DNA of 64,000 nt from Paenisporosarcina sp. FSL H8-0542 (GCF_038632915.1 NZ_CP152050.1:941501-1005500); one strand, 5' to 3'; shown: positions 9,987 through 23,177, counted from the stretch's first letter. The notes: generated by a model from the sequence alone, not told the origin. Made by a program: numbers and translations.

Positions 9987-10013
9987 GGCGTTTACATCGT
10001 AAACGTCTTTTTT
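9987..10013 (+). terminator. Displaced terminator of the glutaredoxin-like gene
   Basis: GGCGTTTAC / GTAAACGTC followed by six T. The same hairpin without a T tract overlaps the end of the glutaredoxin-like gene 470 bp upstream, so this copy is probably the original terminator. Confidence 0.6.
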
Positions 10014-10015
10014 AT

Positions 10016-10044
10016 TTGCTCTTTTTTTAGAAAAGGAGTATATT
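10016..10044 (+). promoter_or_regulatory. Promoter of the cggR-glycolytic operon
   Basis: TTGCTC (10016-10021) and TATATT (10039-10044) with a 17-bp spacer lie just upstream of the CggR operator. Confidence 0.6.
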
Positions 10045-10054
10045 AATATTAAGG

Positions 10055-10091
10055 TGGGACATAAAATAATGTAGTGGGACAAAAAACGTCC
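10055..10091. promoter_or_regulatory. CggR operator
   Basis: Two tandem copies of TGGGAC-N6 plus a right half (TAATGT, then CGTCC) at 10055-10072 and 10075-10091 match the known CggR operator layout, direct repeats of CGGGACN6TGTC. It lies downstream of the -10 box, so CggR acts as a roadblock relieved by fructose-1,6-bisphosphate. Confidence 0.8.
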
Positions 10092-10116
10092 AACCACTTT
10101 TCAGAAGGAGAATGCA

Positions 10117-11154
10117 ATGAATCAATTACTTGGAGCACAACAAAAATTGTTACCGGAAATGACTGCGCTTCTCCAAAAAAGATATCGTTTATTGATGACC
10201 ATCCAGCTAACTGCTGGAATTGGTCGCAGAGCCCTCAGTGAAATCGTTCATTCAACCGAACGGGAGACAAGAAGAGAGCTTGACATTTTACGGGCACAAG
10301 GATTAATACATGTGCTTGCAAATGGAATGGAAATTACACATGAAGGTAAAGATGTTTTAGATAGCTTGAAAAATTTAGTTCACGAATGGTCTGGATTAAG
10401 TGAACTGGAAAAACAACTTGAAAAGAGTTTCAAGTTAAGTCGCGTAATCATCGTACCTGGAGATAGCGAAAAAGAAAGTCAAGCGAAGTCATTGATTGGT
10501 CAGGAAGCTGCAAAGCAACTGGAGCAATTATCGAAAGAGCGTGATATTGTAGCTGTAACGGGCGGAAGTACGATTGCTGCCATTACAAATCACTTGTCGG
10601 TGCACATCAAACCAAAGAATCTAGTGTTTGTGGCAGCGCGGGGAGGAATCGGGGAAAATGTGGAACTGCAAGCGAATCATATTGCATCTGCATTTGCCGC
10701 ACAAGCTAGTGGTACTTCCAGAACACTATACTTACCTGATCATTTAAGTGAAGCTGCATATAAGACCATGATAAAAGAGCCTGTCATTAAGGAAATGATG
10801 GACTTATATGATCACACGAACATTGTCATTCATGGTATCGGTGATGCAAAAGAAATGGCTAAACGACGCAACTCAAGCCTTGAGGAACTGGATATCATTT
10901 CAGGGAAACAGGCTGTGGGAGAAGCGTTTGGATACTATTTCAATGAGCAAGGCAAAGCAGTCCATCGGATTCGGACAGTTGGAATACAATTAAAACAACT
11001 GAATCAAGTGAAGCATTTACTAGCAGTAGCTGGTGGAGCATCAAAAGCTTCTGCCATGCTTTCATATTTAAAACATGCACCAAATCAGACCGTATTGATT
11101 ACGGATGAAGGTGCAGCGAAGAAATTAACTCAACTTATGAGTAATGAAAATTAG
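10117..11154 (+). CDS. cggR: Central glycolytic genes regulator CggR
   Basis: SorC/DeoR-type repressor of the gapA operon. The N-terminal winged helix (about residues 28-65, IGRRALSEIVHSTERETRRELD) binds the operator at 10055-10091. The rest is the sugar-phosphate-binding domain with VAVTGGSTIAAI and FVAARGGIGENVE, sensing fructose-1,6-bisphosphate. Its 345 residues are the normal length. GAAGGAG precedes the ATG, and the gapA start follows 12 bases after the stop. Confidence 0.95.
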   Translation: MNQLLGAQQKLLPEMTALLQKRYRLLMTIQLTAGIGRRALSEIVHSTERETRRELDILRAQGLIHVLANGMEITHEGKDVLDSLKNLVHEWSGLSELEKQLEKSFKLSRVIIVPGDSEKESQAKSLIGQEAAKQLEQLSKERDIVAVTGGSTIAAITNHLSVHIKPKNLVFVAARGGIGENVELQANHIASAFAAQASGTSRTLYLPDHLSEAAYKTMIKEPVIKEMMDLYDHTNIVIHGIGDAKEMAKRRNSSLEELDIISGKQAVGEAFGYYFNEQGKAVHRIRTVGIQLKQLNQVKHLLAVAGGASKASAMLSYLKHAPNQTVLITDEGAAKKLTQLMSNEN

Positions 11155-11166
11155 GAGGAACTATAA

Positions 11167-12174
11167 ATGACTTTAAAATTAGCGATTAACGGATTTGGAC
11201 GTATTGGGCGAGTGGTATTCCGCGAGGCATTACAACGTGATGGAGTGGAAGTAGTAGCAATTAACGACTTAACTGATGCAGCGATGTTAGCTCATTTACT
11301 GAAATACGATTCAATTCACGGTGTTTTTGATGCTGATGTTTCTTCTGAAGGTGAATACTTAATCGTCAATGGTAAACAAGTACGTGTGTATGCAGAAAAA
11401 GACCCATCGGTATTGCCTTGGAAAGACCTTGAAATCGATATCGTAATCGAATCAACAGGAATCTTCCGTGATGAAAAAACTGCAGGCAAACATATCGAAG
11501 CGGGTGCGAAAAAAGTTATCGTTTCTTCTCCTGGTAAAGGAAGTATGCCGACATTCGTTATGGGAGTTAACCACGAGTCATATAACGCGGATTCGGATAA
11601 TGTCGTATCAAATGCTTCATGTACTACAAACAGTTTGGCACCAGTGGCAAAAGTACTTCATGAAAGCTTTGGTATCAAACGTGGGATGATGACAACAATT
11701 CATTCTTATACAAATGATCAACGTATTTTAGATTTACCACATGAAGACTACCGTCGCGCACGTGCAGCTGCTGAATCAATGATTCCAACTTCAACAGGTG
11801 CTGCAGCTGCAGTATCACTAGTTCTTCCTGAATTAAAAGGCAAATTAGATGGTATGGCTGTTCGCGTACCTACACCAAACGTATCACTTGTTGATTTAGT
11901 AGTTGAGCTTGAAAAAGATGTAACGACTGAAGAAGTAAACTCAGCACTTAAAACTGCTTCTGATAATGAACTTAAGGGTTACCTAGAATATAACGAGTTA
12001 CCATTAGTATCTCGTGACTATAACGGTAACGCTGCTTCATCAACTGTTGATGGATTGTCTACAATGGTTCTTGAGAAAAACATGGTAAAAGTATTGTCTT
12101 GGTATGATAACGAAACAGGCTACTCTACTCGTTGTATCGACCTTGCATTACACATGGCTAGCAAAGGTTTATAA
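11167..12174 (+). CDS. gapA: Glyceraldehyde-3-phosphate dehydrogenase (glycolytic)
   Basis: NAD-dependent oxidation and phosphorylation of glyceraldehyde-3-phosphate. INGFGRIGR is the N-terminal dinucleotide motif; catalytic Cys152 lies in SNASCTTN; His follows in TTIHSYTNDQ; SWYDNETGYS lies near the C-terminus. 335 residues. Directly behind cggR with AGGAGG, as expected of the glycolytic paralogue rather than gluconeogenic gapB. Confidence 0.97.
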   Translation: MTLKLAINGFGRIGRVVFREALQRDGVEVVAINDLTDAAMLAHLLKYDSIHGVFDADVSSEGEYLIVNGKQVRVYAEKDPSVLPWKDLEIDIVIESTGIFRDEKTAGKHIEAGAKKVIVSSPGKGSMPTFVMGVNHESYNADSDNVVSNASCTTNSLAPVAKVLHESFGIKRGMMTTIHSYTNDQRILDLPHEDYRRARAAAESMIPTSTGAAAAVSLVLPELKGKLDGMAVRVPTPNVSLVDLVVELEKDVTTEEVNSALKTASDNELKGYLEYNELPLVSRDYNGNAASSTVDGLSTMVLEKNMVKVLSWYDNETGYSTRCIDLALHMASKGL

Positions 12175-12239
12175 GGCGTTTAAGTTCTTGAGCTATAGTA
12201 GCGAATATTGTCATTAACCTCTATAATAAAGTAGGGTAA

Positions 12240-12273
12240 AAGGAACGGAGGTACCCTCCGTTCCTTATTTTTT
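12240..12273 (+). terminator. Terminator or attenuator between gapA and pgk
   Basis: A perfect 12-bp stem AAGGAACGGAGG / CCTCCGTTCCTT with a 3-nt loop and T-rich tail. A TATAAT at 12222-12227 lies just upstream without a clear -35, so part of pgk transcription may restart here. Confidence 0.85.
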
Positions 12274-12298
12274 TAATTTTTGGAGGAGGAGATTCTTC

Positions 12299-13486
12299 AT
12301 GAAACAAAAACAGACAATGCAACAGCTCGAATTAGCAGGAAAACGCGTATTTTGCCGGGTGGATTTCAACGTCCCGATGGAAGATGGCAAAATTACTGAT
12401 GATACACGCATACGTGCAGCACTTCCAACGATTCAACAATTGATGGAAAAGGGTGCGAAAGTAATTTTGGCGAGCCATATGGGCCGTCCAAAAGGAGAAG
12501 TCACTGAAGAGTTACGCTTGACTGAAGTCGGTAAACATTTAAGTGAGCTATTACATAAACCTGTTCAAAAACTGGACGAGTCAGTCGGCGCGTCGGTTGA
12601 AGAAGCAATTGCCGGAATGGAAGACGAAGACATTGTATTGCTTGAAAATGTCCGTTTCCATAAGGGTGAAGAAAAAAATGATCAACAATTGGCTGAGCAA
12701 TTCGCGAAGCTTGCAGATGTGTTTGTAAACGATGCTTTTGGAGCTGCGCACCGCGCTCATGCTTCAACAGAAGGTATTGCTAAGCACCTTCCAGCAGTTT
12801 CTGGTTTGTTGATGGAAAAAGAATTGGATGTACTAGGTAAAGCATTATCGGAACCCGACCGACCATTTACAGCGATTATTGGTGGGGCAAAAGTAAAAGA
12901 TAAAATCGGTGTAATTGATCATTTATTGGATAAAGTGGACAACCTTATTATCGGTGGAGGCTTATCTTATACATTTTCTAAAGCACAAGGCAATGATATT
13001 GGGAAATCTTTGCTTGAAGAAGACAAAATTGATTTAGCCAAATCATTTATCGATAAAGCGAAAGAAAAAGGCGTGAATTTATTCTTGCCGATAGACGTTG
13101 TCGTTGCAAATGAATTTTCAAAAGATGCCGAAACAAAAGTTGTCGCAATCGATTCGATTCCTTCTGATTGGATGGGTCTTGATATCGGACCAAAAACAAC
13201 GGCTCAATATGCGGATGTTATTGCCAATTCGAAACTGATTATTTGGAATGGACCAATGGGCGTATTTGAAATGGCACCATTTGCGGAAGGCACGAAAGGT
13301 GTTGCAAATGCTATGGCCGAAACACAGGGTTATACAGTAATCGGTGGCGGCGATTCAGCCGCAGCTGTTGAAAAATTCGATGTTGCAGAAAAAATGGATC
13401 ACATTTCGACTGGTGGCGGAGCTTCATTAGAGTTCATGGAAGGTAAAGACTTACCTGGAGTCATAGCTCTGAACGATCAAAACTAA
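12299..13486 (+). CDS. pgk: Phosphoglycerate kinase
   Basis: Transfers phosphate from 1,3-bisphosphoglycerate to [11 protein letters not shown] near the N-terminus is the PGK signature, SHMGRPKG the substrate arginine loop, [13 protein letters not shown] and [15 protein letters not shown] the N-domain core, and [12 protein letters not shown] plus [13 protein letters not shown] the nucleotide site. 395 residues, GGAGGAGG upstream. Follows gapA after an unusually strong hairpin. Confidence 0.97.
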   Translation: MKQKQTMQQLELAGKRVFCRVDFNVPMEDGKITDDTRIRAALPTIQQLMEKGAKVILASHMGRPKGEVTEELRLTEVGKHLSELLHKPVQKLDESVGASVEEAIAGMEDEDIVLLENVRFHKGEEKNDQQLAEQFAKLADVFVNDAFGAAHRAHASTEGIAKHLPAVSGLLMEKELDVLGKALSEPDRPFTAIIGGAKVKDKIGVIDHLLDKVDNLIIGGGLSYTFSKAQGNDIGKSLLEEDKIDLAKSFIDKAKEKGVNLFLPIDVVVANEFSKDAETKVVAIDSIPSDWMGLDIGPKTTAQYADVIANSKLIIWNGPMGVFEMAPFAEGTKGVANAMAETQGYTVIGGGDSAAAVEKFDVAEKMDHISTGGGASLEFMEGKDLPGVIALNDQN

Positions 13487-17095
<3,609 letters not shown>

Positions 17096-17100
17096 TTGGA

Positions 17101-17138
17101 AAGCCGCACACCTTTTTAAAAGATGTGCGGCTTTTTTT
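17101..17138 (+). terminator. Terminator of the glycolytic operon
   Basis: AAGCCGCACA / TGTGCGGCTT, a perfect 10-bp stem followed by seven T. Confidence 0.92.
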
Positions 17139-17441
17139 ATTTTGGATTTTTTAAAGAAATAGGTGTTTAACGTACATTTGCGCTAGCAATTTCTATTCTC
17201 TGACTAACTTAATGCGCCATCCTGGAATTAGATTCAGTCCATTATGCGATAGGTTATTTTTCGAATCTCTCCAGCAAACTATGGAGTCAAACTATATAAG
17301 TGCTATATTTCTGCAAGATTCTATCATATTATCTAATAATCTGACAGAATTCTTATTCTATTTCTCTTAACATATTGTGCTTATCTCTATTATTTGGTAA
17401 AATAGTTATTGTTGTGATGTTTCTGATCGGAGGTGGAACAA
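17139..17441. promoter_or_regulatory. Intergenic region with the secG promoter
   Basis: No gene is visible. TTGTGC (17375-17380) and TAAAAT (17398-17403), 17 bp apart with an extended TG motif before the -10, form a good promoter for secG. Confidence 0.6.
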
Positions 17442-17669
17442 ATGCATGCGTTTTTACTGACTTTACTCGTCATCGTTTCGCTAGCATTAATCGTTGTTGT
17501 GTTGTTACAATCAGGGAAAAGTGCAGGTTTATCAGGTGCCATCTCTGGCGGAGCTGAGCAACTTTTCGGTAAGCAAAAAGCAAGAGGTATTGATCTTGTC
17601 TTGCACCGTGTAACGATTGTATTAGCAGTATTATTTTTTATTTTGGCAATTGCCGTAACAAAATTATAA
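17442..17669 (+). CDS. secG: Preprotein translocase subunit SecG
   Basis: A 75-residue membrane subunit of the SecYEG channel. Two hydrophobic helices (about 3-22 and 52-72) flank the cytoplasmic loop [26 protein letters not shown], typical of Firmicute SecG. ATG 17442 is chosen over in-frame GTG 17433 since the GGAGG sits right at the GTG and the conserved N-terminus is MHA. It heads the secG-est-rnr-smpB cluster conserved in Bacillales. Confidence 0.95.
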   Translation: MHAFLLTLLVIVSLALIVVVLLQSGKSAGLSGAISGGAEQLFGKQKARGIDLVLHRVTIVLAVLFFILAIAVTKL

Positions 17670-17684
17670 TCAACACATACGAAC

Positions 17685-17717
17685 CGCCTGACCGACTGAA
17701 CTGGTTAGGCGTTTTCT
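17685..17717 (+). terminator. Terminator after secG
   Basis: CGCCTGACC / GGTTAGGCG (one G-U) followed by a short T run. Confidence 0.65.
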
Positions 17718-17818
17718 TATTCCATGAATTGATGGGAAAAGTTGGATGACATAATTAAAAACATTATTTAGATACATACTGATTGAATGATGTGTTTTGT
17801 AAAGGAGAGGTTTTTTTA

Positions 17819-18565
17819 ATGCGAATTGCGCAACCCAAACCGTTCTTTTTTGAAGCGGGTAAAAGAGCCGTATTATTGTTGCATGGATTTACTGGGAACT
17901 CATCAGATGTACGCATGCTTGGCCGTTTTTTAGAAAAGAATGGTTACACATCATTGGCTCCTCATTATAAAGGGCATGGTGTTCCACCGGAAGAATTGAT
18001 TCAAAGTGGACCTGCTGATTGGTGGAAAGATGTCATGCGTGGCTATGATCAATTGAAGGCTGCTGGATACGAAGAAATAGCTGTGGCAGGTTTATCATTA
18101 GGTGGTGTTTTTTCACTGAAATTAGGGTATACCGTTCCTGTAAAGGGTATCGTGACGATGTGTGCGCCAATGTCCATGAAGACTACTGAACTCATGTATG
18201 AAGGTGTATTGAAATATGCGAGGGATTATAAGCGCTATGAAGGAAAAGACACATCACTTATCGAAGAAGAAGTAGAAGCACTTCAAAAGACTTCGATGGA
18301 TTCACTACCTGAATTACGAAAACTCGTATATAACGTTCGTGATCATGTGGATCATGTCTATGCACCACTTTTTGTTGTGCAAGGCCGTCAAGATAGTGTT
18401 ATTGATGTGGACTCGGCTAATATTATATATAATCAGGCGGAATCATTTGAAAAGCAGATTAAATGGTACGAACAATCAGGCCATGTAATTACACTTGATA
18501 AGGAAAAAGAGCAATTGCACGAAGATATTTTAGAATTTTTACAATCACTTGACTGGCATGTGTAA
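17819..18565 (+). CDS. est: Carboxylesterase (YvaK/Est30 type)
   Basis: Alpha/beta hydrolase of 248 residues. LLHGFTGN is the oxyanion loop, Ser93 in GLSLGG the nucleophile, Asp in [10 protein letters not shown] and His in SGHVIT complete the triad. The family cleaves short-chain carboxyl esters; its physiological substrate is unknown. AAAGGAGAGG lies before ATG 17819, which fits better than the in-frame ATG at 17783. Its place between secG and rnr is conserved. Confidence 0.93.
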   Translation: MRIAQPKPFFFEAGKRAVLLLHGFTGNSSDVRMLGRFLEKNGYTSLAPHYKGHGVPPEELIQSGPADWWKDVMRGYDQLKAAGYEEIAVAGLSLGGVFSLKLGYTVPVKGIVTMCAPMSMKTTELMYEGVLKYARDYKRYEGKDTSLIEEEVEALQKTSMDSLPELRKLVYNVRDHVDHVYAPLFVVQGRQDSVIDVDSANIIYNQAESFEKQIKWYEQSGHVITLDKEKEQLHEDILEFLQSLDWHV

Positions 18566-18608
18566 AAATTGCCATGCACGCACACGCTTATAGAAGGAGG
18601 GATGAATC

Positions 18609-20933
18609 ATGGAACAATCTTTAGAAGAACAATTATTCGCGATATTACGAGAAGAAGATTATAAACCAATGACCGTTCAGGAATTAGAATCAAAGCTTGA
18701 GCTGGAGTATTCCGAGGAATTTAAGGAATTAGTGAAGACGCTTGCCCGATTAGAAACACAAGGCGATGTCATCCGCTCAAGATCGAACCGTTATGGACTC
18801 CCGCAACAAATGAATTTATTAAAAGGGAAGTTCATTGGACATCCACGAGGATTTGGATTTGTTTCACCGGAAGAAGAAGGTATGGATGATATTTTCATTC
18901 CACCAACAGAAATTAATGGAGCAATGAATGGAGATAGCGTTTTAGTTCGTGTTTCAAGCTCAAGCTCAGGCGATAGACGTGAAGGCTCGATTACCAAAAT
19001 TACAGAACGTGGCATCACGAAAGTGGTCGGACAGTTCCAAGATAATAAAGGCTTCGGCTTTGTACTTCCGGACGATAAAAAAATCTCAATGGATATTTTC
19101 ATTGCGAAAGAAGATACACTTGGAGCGATGGAAGGACATAAAGTAGTTGTAGAAATTACTGGATGGCCAGAAGGTCGTAAATCAGCAACGGGTATGGTTA
19201 CACAAATTCTTGGACATAAAAATGATCCTGGTGTAGATATTTTATCCATCATCCATAAGCATGGAATCGAAACGGAATTCCCGAAACCAGTATTGGATCA
19301 AGCTAATGCAGTGCCTGATGAAATCACTGAAGCGGACTTGGAAGGTCGACGTGATCTTCGAAATGAAGTTATCGTGACGATTGATGGTGCAGATGCAAAA
19401 GACTTGGATGACGCCGTTACAGTCACGAAGAATGCAGATGGGACATACAAACTCGGAGTTCACATTGCAGACGTTAGTCACTATGTAACTGATGGTTCTC
19501 CAATGGATACCGAAGCGTATGAACGCGCAACGAGTGTCTATTTGACTGACCGTGTAATCCCAATGCTTCCACATCGTCTTTCTAACGGAATTTGTTCATT
19601 AAATCCAAAAGTGGACCGTTTGACATTATCATGTGAAATGGTGATTGATGGCAGTGGGAAAGTCGTATCACATGAAATCTTCCAAAGTGTCATCAAAACA
19701 ACGGAACGTATGACATACACGGATGTTTTCAAGATTGTCGAAGAAAAAGATGAAGCACTAATCGAACGCTACCGTGATTTGGTTCCTATGTTCGAATTAA
19801 TGGCAGAACTGGCTGAAGTTTTACGTCAAAAACGTGCAGACCGCGGTGCGATTGATTTCGACTTCAAAGAATCAAAAATTTTGGTGGACGAAGATGGATG
19901 GCCAACAGATGTTGTCATTCGTGAACGTACGATCGCTGAGCGCTTGATTGAAGAATTCATGTTAGCTGCGAACGAAACAGTTGCAGAGCATTTCCACTGG
20001 ATGGATGTACCGTTCATTTACCGTATTCACGAAGATCCAAAACCTGAAAAGCTTCAACGTTTCTTCGAATTCATTACAAATTTCGGTATCGTGGTAAAAG
20101 GTTCGGGTAATGAAATTCATCCACGTGCGTTGCAGGAAATCGTAGAGTCAATCGAAGGACTACCAGAAGAACCGGTTATTTCAACGATGATGTTACGTTC
20201 CATGCAACAAGCAAAGTATCATGCTGAAAGTTTAGGACATTTCGGATTATCGACGGACTACTATACGCATTTCACATCACCGATTCGCCGTTATCCGGAT
20301 TTAATCGTTCACCGATTAATTCGAACGTATTTAATTAATGGAGATGTTTCAAAACCGACAGTTGCCCATTGGGGTGCAGTGATGGATGAAATCGCTGACC
20401 ACACTTCTGGACGTGAACGCCGTGCGGTGGATGCAGAGCGAGACACAGAATCATTGAAGAAAGCACAATACATGGCAGATAAAATTGGTGAAGAGTTTGA
20501 AGGAATCGTCAGCTCTGTAACAAACTTTGGTATGTTTATCGAACTTCAGAATACAATTGAAGGACTCGTGCATGTAAGTAATATGACAGATGACTATTAT
20601 CGATTTGATGATCGTCAGATGATGATGATTGGTGAAAGAGCAGGAAAACAATTCCGAATCGGGGATGAAGTTACGGTTCGTGTGACATCTGTTAAACCTG
20701 AAGAGTCTGCCATCGACTTTGAAATTGTCGGTATGGTCAAAACTTTCAACCGTCCTCCTCGCAAGGAAACGCCGAAAGTCATTCATGCGAAACGAAAAGA
20801 AGGAGCAGGAAGAGGTAAATCTTCTGCTGATAAATCATCGCCAGGACCAAAAAAAGGCGTGAATCAAAAGAAAAAGTTTTATGAAGACATTGCCAAGAAA
20901 AATAAAAGCAGTCGTAAGCGTAAGAAAAAGTAA
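18609..20933 (+). CDS. rnr: Ribonuclease R
   Basis: Processive 3'-5' exoribonuclease able to unwind structured RNA and to destroy non-stop mRNAs with tmRNA-SmpB. Domains in order: N-terminal helix-turn-helix (about 1-65), two cold-shock OB folds (about 70-225, GHPRGFGFV and [12 protein letters not shown]), RNB catalytic domain (about 240-575, with [11 protein letters not shown] acidic cluster near 260), S1 domain (about 630-715, [15 protein letters not shown]) and a lysine-rich tail. 774 residues. Located just before smpB-ssrA, its functional partners. Confidence 0.97.
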   Translation: MEQSLEEQLFAILREEDYKPMTVQELESKLELEYSEEFKELVKTLARLETQGDVIRSRSNRYGLPQQMNLLKGKFIGHPRGFGFVSPEEEGMDDIFIPPTEINGAMNGDSVLVRVSSSSSGDRREGSITKITERGITKVVGQFQDNKGFGFVLPDDKKISMDIFIAKEDTLGAMEGHKVVVEITGWPEGRKSATGMVTQILGHKNDPGVDILSIIHKHGIETEFPKPVLDQANAVPDEITEADLEGRRDLRNEVIVTIDGADAKDLDDAVTVTKNADGTYKLGVHIADVSHYVTDGSPMDTEAYERATSVYLTDRVIPMLPHRLSNGICSLNPKVDRLTLSCEMVIDGSGKVVSHEIFQSVIKTTERMTYTDVFKIVEEKDEALIERYRDLVPMFELMAELAEVLRQKRADRGAIDFDFKESKILVDEDGWPTDVVIRERTIAERLIEEFMLAANETVAEHFHWMDVPFIYRIHEDPKPEKLQRFFEFITNFGIVVKGSGNEIHPRALQEIVESIEGLPEEPVISTMMLRSMQQAKYHAESLGHFGLSTDYYTHFTSPIRRYPDLIVHRLIRTYLINGDVSKPTVAHWGAVMDEIADHTSGRERRAVDAERDTESLKKAQYMADKIGEEFEGIVSSVTNFGMFIELQNTIEGLVHVSNMTDDYYRFDDRQMMMIGERAGKQFRIGDEVTVRVTSVKPEESAIDFEIVGMVKTFNRPPRKETPKVIHAKRKEGAGRGKSSADKSSPGPKKGVNQKKKFYEDIAKKNKSSRKRKKK

Positions 20934-20940
20934 GTAATAG

Positions 20941-20963
20941 GAGCGGTGGTTAGCCGCTCTTTT
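20941..20963 (+). terminator. Terminator after rnr
   Basis: GAGCGG / CCGCTC stem, 7-nt loop, then TTTT. Confidence 0.65.
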
Positions 20964-20996
20964 CCACAAAGCTAATAAACTATAAAATTATGTTAT

Positions 20997-21169
20997 GTCT
21001 AGCTCCAAGCGCCAGCCTACGCCAAAGCTTGGGCCCACAGGATGTGGGTTATGAAGGCGTTACCGCAGGACGCGGTGACTTTAGTCTTACTATCGAAACG
21101 AATGCACTTCGATTCGGTAACTTCAGGCGATGGTGTAGGCTAGAGTGGTGCTTTGCGCTTTTCTTGACA
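20997..21169. repeat. Bacillales TCTAGCTCC...GCGCTTTTC intergenic repeat
   Basis: Begins TGTCTAGCTCCAAGCGCC and ends GTGCTTTGCGCTTTTCTTG. Inner ends AGCCTACGCC (21014-21023) and GGTGTAGGCT (21132-21141) are inverted repeats. The pattern matches a short repeat seen in many Bacillales genomes. An open frame runs through it into smpB but is not coding. Confidence 0.6.
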
Positions 21170-21184
21170 GCGAGGTGTAGACAG

Positions 21185-21652
21185 ATGCCAAAAGGAACTG
21201 GGAAAGTGGTTGCGCAGAATAAGAAAGCCAATCACGATTATTTTATTGATGAAACAATTGAAGCAGGAATTGTGCTTCAAGGTACGGAAATCAAATCAGT
21301 CCGTAACGGGAAAGTTCAGCTGAAGGATGCATTCGTCCGCATTCGCAACAATGAAGCATGGATTTCGAATATGCACATCAGCCCATATGAACAAGGAAAC
21401 CGATTCAACCATGAACCTTTGCGTTCTAGGAAACTGTTACTGCATAAAAAACAAATAAGTGAATTGATCGGTCTTTCAAAACAAGATGGCTATTCAATCA
21501 TTCCCATCAAAATGTACATGAAGGATGGCTTTGCCAAAGTGTTAATCGGCATGGGTAAAGGGAAAAAGAATTACGATAAACGCGATGATCTCAAGAAGAA
21601 AGAAGCGAAGCGAGACATTGAACGTGCATTCAAATCCCGCAATCAAGATTGA
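21185..21652 (+). CDS. smpB: SsrA-binding protein SmpB
   Basis: Binds the tRNA-like part of tmRNA and brings it to stalled ribosomes. [25 protein letters not shown] is the conserved core, [27 protein letters not shown] the basic C-terminal helix that reads the empty mRNA channel. ATG 21185 has GAGGTG upstream and gives the usual 155-residue protein; the longer open frame upstream is a repeat element. Lies 122 bp before ssrA. Confidence 0.96.
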   Translation: MPKGTGKVVAQNKKANHDYFIDETIEAGIVLQGTEIKSVRNGKVQLKDAFVRIRNNEAWISNMHISPYEQGNRFNHEPLRSRKLLLHKKQISELIGLSKQDGYSIIPIKMYMKDGFAKVLIGMGKGKKNYDKRDDLKKKEAKRDIERAFKSRNQD

Positions 21653-21658
21653 TGGTAC

Positions 21659-21687
21659 TTGAAGTTTGACCAATTTTGCCTTATAAT
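21659..21687 (+). promoter_or_regulatory. Promoter of ssrA
   Basis: TTGAAG (21659-21664) and TATAAT (21682-21687) with a 17-bp spacer. Between it and the mature 5' end a hairpin (CATAAAG / CTTTATG) and an outer CCCTTAT / ATAAGGG pairing precede the processing site. Confidence 0.6.
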
Positions 21688-21774
21688 AGATTTACAGCTT
21701 TGCCAGCTGAACTTTTTGTTCACCCGAACATCCCTTATCATAAAGAGTTAAAAGACTTTATGATTATCCTATAA

Positions 21775-22127
21775 GGGGACGTTACGGATTCGACAGGGAT
21801 GGTCTGAGCTTAAGTTGCGCGTCGGAGGGATCGGCTCCGTATCAACGTCATTTTATAATAACTGGCAAAAACCAAAACCTAGCATTCGCAGCGTAAGCTG
21901 ACAATGTTGCTTGTCTTGACCATCGCCCATGTGGTCCTGTACGAGCTCACTCTTAGTGGGATACGATCGTCGGTGCGACTTGAGCCGCCGAGAAGAGAAT
22001 TTCAAGTTAGCGCACAAGACGCCCGCTTGTCGGCATAATGCTGCGCGAAACCTCAATAGGCAAGATACACGCGTAGAAGCTTAAGTGTTGGAGTTTCTGG
22101 ACGCGGGTTCGATTCCCGCCGTCTCCA
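21775..22127 (+). ncRNA. ssrA: Transfer-messenger RNA (tmRNA)
   Basis: Rescues stalled ribosomes and tags the nascent peptide. The 5' end GGGGACGTTACGGATTCGACAGGGA and 3' end GGGTTCGATTCCCGCCGTCTCCA form the alanine-tRNA-like domain (acceptor GGGGACG/CGTCTCC, one G-U). The tag frame runs from about 21861 to the TAA at 21894-21896 and reads (T)GKNQNLAFAA, ending in the ClpP degron AA. 353 nt; CCA is not encoded. The 3' end is the integration site of the accessory segments that follow. Confidence 0.96.
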
Positions 22128-22128
22128 T
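22115..22128 (+). repeat. ssrA att core, copy A
   Basis: CCCGCCGTCTCCAT at the tmRNA 3' end. Further copies: B 34766-34779 (identical), C 36920-36933 (one mismatch), D 44316-44329 (identical), E 47968-47981 (degenerate). Confidence 0.8.
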
Positions 22129-22159
22129 ACTACGAAATCATATGATTTCATACAGCGTC

Positions 22160-22187
22160 AAAACCCTTGGTATTCAAGGGTTTTTTC
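22160..22187 (+). terminator. Terminator downstream of ssrA
   Basis: AAAACCCTTG / CAAGGGTTTT stem with a 5-nt loop and T tail; also repeated at 34811-34840. Confidence 0.85.
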
Positions 22188-22242
22188 TTTTTGTCTATTT
22201 CATCTAGTTTCAATGAGTATCAACGGAACGTAGTCAAAAACA

Positions 22243-22400
22243 CTACATGTTCAAATAGCTTGAGTACTTTAAAATTGCTTCATCTTTTGCTTTCTGTGTA
22301 ACATGTGTGTAAATATCCATTGTTGTTTTTACATCATAGTGTCCTAAACGAACCTGAAATTCTTTTAAACCTACACCCGGTTCGATTGAACACAACCTTA
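22243..22400 (-). pseudogene. Tyrosine integrase, C-terminal remnant
   Basis: Minus-strand translation ends GVGLKEFQVRLGHYDVKT, then TMDIYTHVTQKAKDEAILKY and the stop at 22245-22243. LGH...TTMDIYTHV is the C-terminal active-site motif of phage-type tyrosine recombinases, including the nucleophilic Tyr. Upstream the reading frame loses similarity, so only about 50 codons survive. It lies beside ssrA in the orientation normal for an integrase using this site. Confidence 0.8.
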
Positions 22401-22821
22401 TAAAAGCAGTTGTGAACAAGTAAATTGTTAATAGCTGCTTTCTTTTTGTTTTAAATAATAATGTTTTTACATGAATGTGGGATACGAAGTGAGGGATAAA
22501 AAATATTTAACTCTGCTAAATAATCAATAGGCTGCTAAAAAACTATAGCCTTTGAACACATATTCATACGGTATAGCTAGTCAATCTCTCATTACACACA
22601 TTACGAATAAAAATCAAAGGTTTATCAGGAATATTTTGATATACCCCCCCAGTGCCTAGAAAATTGCTTGTTGAAGCGGCATTACAGGGGTGCTACGTGA
22701 TACCTATGGGAAATTTTTCGTGAAAAGTGATGCGGAATCAAAACATAGAAGCAATAAAAAAGGACATTCTCCTATTATATATATATATGAAAGTGTCCTC
22801 TTTTTACAGGAGGAAATGAAA
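22401..22821. other. Non-coding stretch in segment 1
   Basis: No gene is supported. At 22758-22806 a GGACATTCT... / ...AAGTGTCC hairpin with an AT-repeat loop and T tail resembles a leader terminator in front of the ribosome site at 22808. Confidence 0.35.
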
Positions 22822-23177
22822 ATGGAACAGTTTCTAAATTTAATTGATTATTTGAAATGTGGAAAAGAAACGTTTACCATACAATCATACTTTGATGGTA
22901 AAAAACGTCAGCAGATGAAAAGGCAAAGCCTAAAGATCAAACATACAAAGAACTAAGCAGTAATAACATCGCAAATGAAATAGCATCTGCATTAGATTTA
23001 AAAGAATTAAATCAGTCCCACTCTAGTCTACCCTGGTTTACCGTGGGCGGGCAGGACATAAGCTACTTTATGAAGTTGAAGAAGCAGCATGGGTTCGATA
23101 CACTTCCTCTTTCTTCAATGTCACGTGAAACGATTAATGCATCTACATTACATCCAACTTTTAAGAGAATCCTTTAA
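22822..23177 (+). pseudogene. Frameshifted gene of unknown function
   Basis: AGGAGG 8 bases before ATG 22822 gives MEQFLNLIDYLKCGKETFTI..., which stops early at 22956. Another frame continues smoothly from about 22905 (DEKAKPKDQTYKELSSNNIA ... SSMSRETINAS) to a stop at 23177. One indel therefore seems to have split a protein of about 118 residues. I do not recognise the family. Confidence 0.45.

Larger units (their letters stand above)
9516..10008. mobile_element. MITE-like compound intergenic element with 24-bp flanking duplication
   Basis: GAGGCGTTTACATCG... occurs as an identical 24-bp copy at 9516-9539 and 9985-10008, bracketing 445 bp. The inner edges are imperfect inverted repeats (CTCAGGCTGTAGACAAACAA against the complement of TTGTCAACAAGCTGAG). 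Inside lie two hairpin-forming units: 9600-9722 (ends GTTGATT/AATCAAC, GC-rich) and 9773-9900 (14-bp perfect ends GGTCGGCTATTTCT / AGAAATAGCCGACC). Sequences like these units are widespread between genes in Bacillales. No transposase is encoded. Confidence 0.6.

Noticed and set aside
20990-21184. N-terminal extension of smpB
   Set aside because: The extra codons come from the intergenic repeat, and SmpB proteins begin at the MPKGTGK start at 21185.
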